A stretch of 6,964 nt of DNA from an uncultured Lachnospiraceae bacterium (GTDB lineage: Bacteria > Bacillota > Clostridia > Lachnospirales > Lachnospiraceae), in NCBI GenBank assembly GCA_910584845.1, contig CAJUDH010000041.1, forward strand, positions 1 through 6,964, given 5' to 3'. The notes beneath the pieces are model-generated. The model did not search any database and had not been told where the DNA came from. It worked only from the letters and a program-made list of their open reading frames with translations. Each line of letters opens with the position of its first letter. The first letter of the stretch is position 1. The translations under genes were made by a program, and so were the position numbers. Below, one piece after another: positions 6,801-6,964 of this stretch.

Positions 6801-6964
6801 TTTTAACGCCCGGTACTGCTCTTCCGAAACTTCTCCACGCTTAAATTGTTCTTCCACCTGTTCTTCCGCCGTTTTCAGAATGTCCAATTTCTCTTTGGTT
6901 TCTTCAATGGCTTTCCCTAACCCGGATAAACCGGAAAAGATTTTGCAATTCCTCCACATTTCAA
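3870..6964 (-). CDS. Phage tail tape measure protein (5' end probably incomplete)
   Basis: This protein fixes tail length during assembly, fills the tail tube and is released on infection. From the ATG at 6959 it is 1029 residues, ending in TAA at 3870-3872. Visible in order: a charged coiled coil (about 15-115, with a KLDILKTAEEQVEEQF segment usual near tape measure N-termini); a PhageMin_Tail-like helical region (about 130-375); hydrophobic segments (about 463-492 and 507-537, the latter with the common NPIGIVVTIIGTLV-type motif); tandem aromatic 40-residue repeats (621-860); and a C-terminal ARGGVLEAG...AEAGPELLSMVNGKA segment (943-970) typical of the family. No lytic domain is seen. The ATG is only 5 bases from the edge, has no visible ribosome binding site, and the frame stays open to the edge. 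Remembered relatives carry roughly 50 more residues before this point, so I treat the gene as 5' partial. By the lambda ruler rule (about 0.15 nm per residue) the tail would be about 150 nm or more; this is inference. Family call very sure, start unsure. Confidence 0.95.
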   Translation of the reverse strand, partial: EMWRNCKIFSGLSGLGKAIEETKEKLDILKTAEEQVEEQFKRGEVSEEQYRALKREIEKTTVELSDLEEAARQTDKAVEDLGDETGLSAEELKKAEEQADNFKGKLEGLGEKAKAAAAAIGTGFVAAAIYATKFETDCDKALNTVITQTGAADSEVEGLEETLLSIYKDNFGEDINDIATAMAAVKQQTGLADEELKNTTETAILMRDTFDIDVNEGIRGVNAMMKQFGISSEEAYNLIAQGAQKGLNQNGDLADQLAEYSVYYADLGISAEEAFNMMANGAKNGTFQIDYLNDAVKEFGIRVKDGTAEDAFKQLGLDAEDLQKKFAAGGEGAREAFEIVNNALFSCEDEVQRNILGVAFYGTKWEDLGEGAVRSLVDTQGEISATNDALGEINENKYNDLGNQFADLGRNIQIDLVKPIGEELKPVISEVIQEVKSKIPQVKTIVLAVTDKVKEFISFVAGNGSTIISIIAGIAGGMVAWNVVSVIQGLIAAIKVWKATTEGMTIAQKILNIVMNANPIGIVVTIIGTLVTALITLFATNEDFRNKVIAIWEKVKEAAANVFGAIADFFTVTIPDAFNKVVNFVKSNWQGLLLFIVNPFAGAFKLLYDNCEGFRNFIDNTLLQIKQFFQNLWAGIVSIFSAVGQWFIGRFTEAYNGMTGVFAAIGQWFGARWEDIKNALAAVATWFLTIFTNAYTNVTNVFLAIGQWFGARWQDIKNALATVSSWFLTTFTNAYTNVKNVFSTIGQWFGARWQDIKNALAQVAAWFLTMFTNAYKNVTRVFAAIGQWFSARWQDIKNALATVSSWFLTMFTNAYTNITNVFAAIGAWFGQRWQDIKNALVAVPSWFQTQFQTAWTNIKNVFSGVGSFFAGIWNTIQEKFTNIGQKVGDAIGGAFKSAMNSALSTVENAVNKAIGFINDAIDVINNLPGVSVGHVGNVSLPRLARGGVLEAGQAIVAEAGPELLSMVNGKAVVTPLTGTARNYATENAGKGGGGYIQNVNITSPKALSPYEVGRQTRLQTRAMILRMQRG
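3873..3880 (-). promoter_or_regulatory. Ribosome binding site supporting the GTG start of the Dit gene
   Basis: On the minus strand AAAGGGGG sits 8 nt before the GTG at 3864-3862. It lies within the last codons of the tape measure gene (AGG GGG TAA), so the upstream gene is translated straight through it. This supports GTG as the true Dit start and suggests translational coupling. Confidence 0.75.
4380..4979 (-). repeat. Five tandem 120-bp repeats inside the tape measure gene
   Basis: Five consecutive in-frame units of exactly 40 codons encode residues 661-700, 701-740, 741-780, 781-820 and 821-860. The consensus begins FxAIGQWFGARWQDIKNALA and continues with V, two variable residues, then WFLTxFTNAYTNV. 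Aromatics recur at unit positions 1, 7, 8, 12, 25, 26, 30 and 34. There are no indels between units. The fifth unit is the most changed (AWFGQ, WFQTQF, TAWTNI). Tandem repeats with conserved Trp/Phe are known in tape measure proteins, where they add tail length. Units 2 and 4 resemble each other more than they do their neighbours (both carry TVSSW). Confidence 0.95.
4980..5099 (-). repeat. Diverged first unit of the tape measure 40-residue repeat
   Basis: Residues 621-660 align without gaps to the 40-residue consensus. FF at 627-628 matches the first WF pair, W632 matches the following W, WF at 645-646 matches the second WF pair, and F650, Y654 and V660 match the conserved F, Y and final V. 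It is therefore an old, degenerate unit and not spacer. On the other side of the array, residues 861-882 (FSGVGSFFAGIW onward) look like the first half of another degenerate unit before the sequence turns into ordinary C-terminal helix. Confidence 0.75.

Noticed and set aside
6936..6964. Programmed frameshift like the one in tail assembly chaperones (gpG/gpGT)
   Set aside because: That event belongs to the genes upstream of the tape measure. No clear slippery heptamer is visible here and the alternate frame has a stop at 6961-6963, so an edge artefact or gene damage is more likely.

Overview
The window is part of the tail module of a long-tailed, siphovirus-like phage or prophage. All five genes lie on the minus strand, are packed head to tail and read from high to low coordinates. 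The families point to a Gram-positive host: a Sipho_tail-type distal tail protein followed by a ReqiPepy6 Gp37-like hub. Moderate GC and G-rich Shine-Dalgarno sequences fit a Clostridia/Lachnospiraceae-type host, but the host assignment is inference from family resemblance and not from a database match.

Layout in transcription order (right to left): (1) tape measure protein, 6964-3870, with its 5' end at or beyond the window edge; (2) distal tail protein (Dit), 3864-2914, GTG start; (3) Gp37-like baseplate hub protein, 2911-1865; (4) a 491-residue baseplate/tail-fibre structural protein, 1846-371, with a conserved N-terminal attachment region, a repeated helical stalk and a duplicated C-terminal beta-rich domain that is the best receptor-binding candidate; (5) the first 116 codons of an unrecognised small protein, 349-2, running off the left edge. 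Intergenic gaps are 5, 2, 18 and 21 nt, and each of the four gaps has a G-tract ribosome binding site 6-8 nt before the next start. This fits one polycistronic, translationally coupled late transcript. No promoter, terminator, tRNA, CRISPR array, insertion sequence or attachment site is visible, and no stretch over 300 bases lacks a gene.

Functionally, the tape measure protein sets tail length and fills the tail tube. Dit forms the ring joining the tube to the baseplate, the Gp37-like protein forms the central hub under Dit, and the 491-residue protein would hang from the baseplate as the adsorption apparatus. The most notable internal structure is repetition: five near-identical 40-residue (120-bp) units plus one diverged unit in the tape measure gene, a 40-residue helical repeat in the fibre protein, and a 100-residue duplicated C-terminal domain in the same protein. 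The extreme 5' edge of the tape measure gene is also odd, because a neighbouring frame appears to carry a fragment of the expected N-terminal sequence. I see no sign of a new defence or mobile system; this is mainly a recognisable phage tail cassette with unusual repeat architecture and one unassigned gene.
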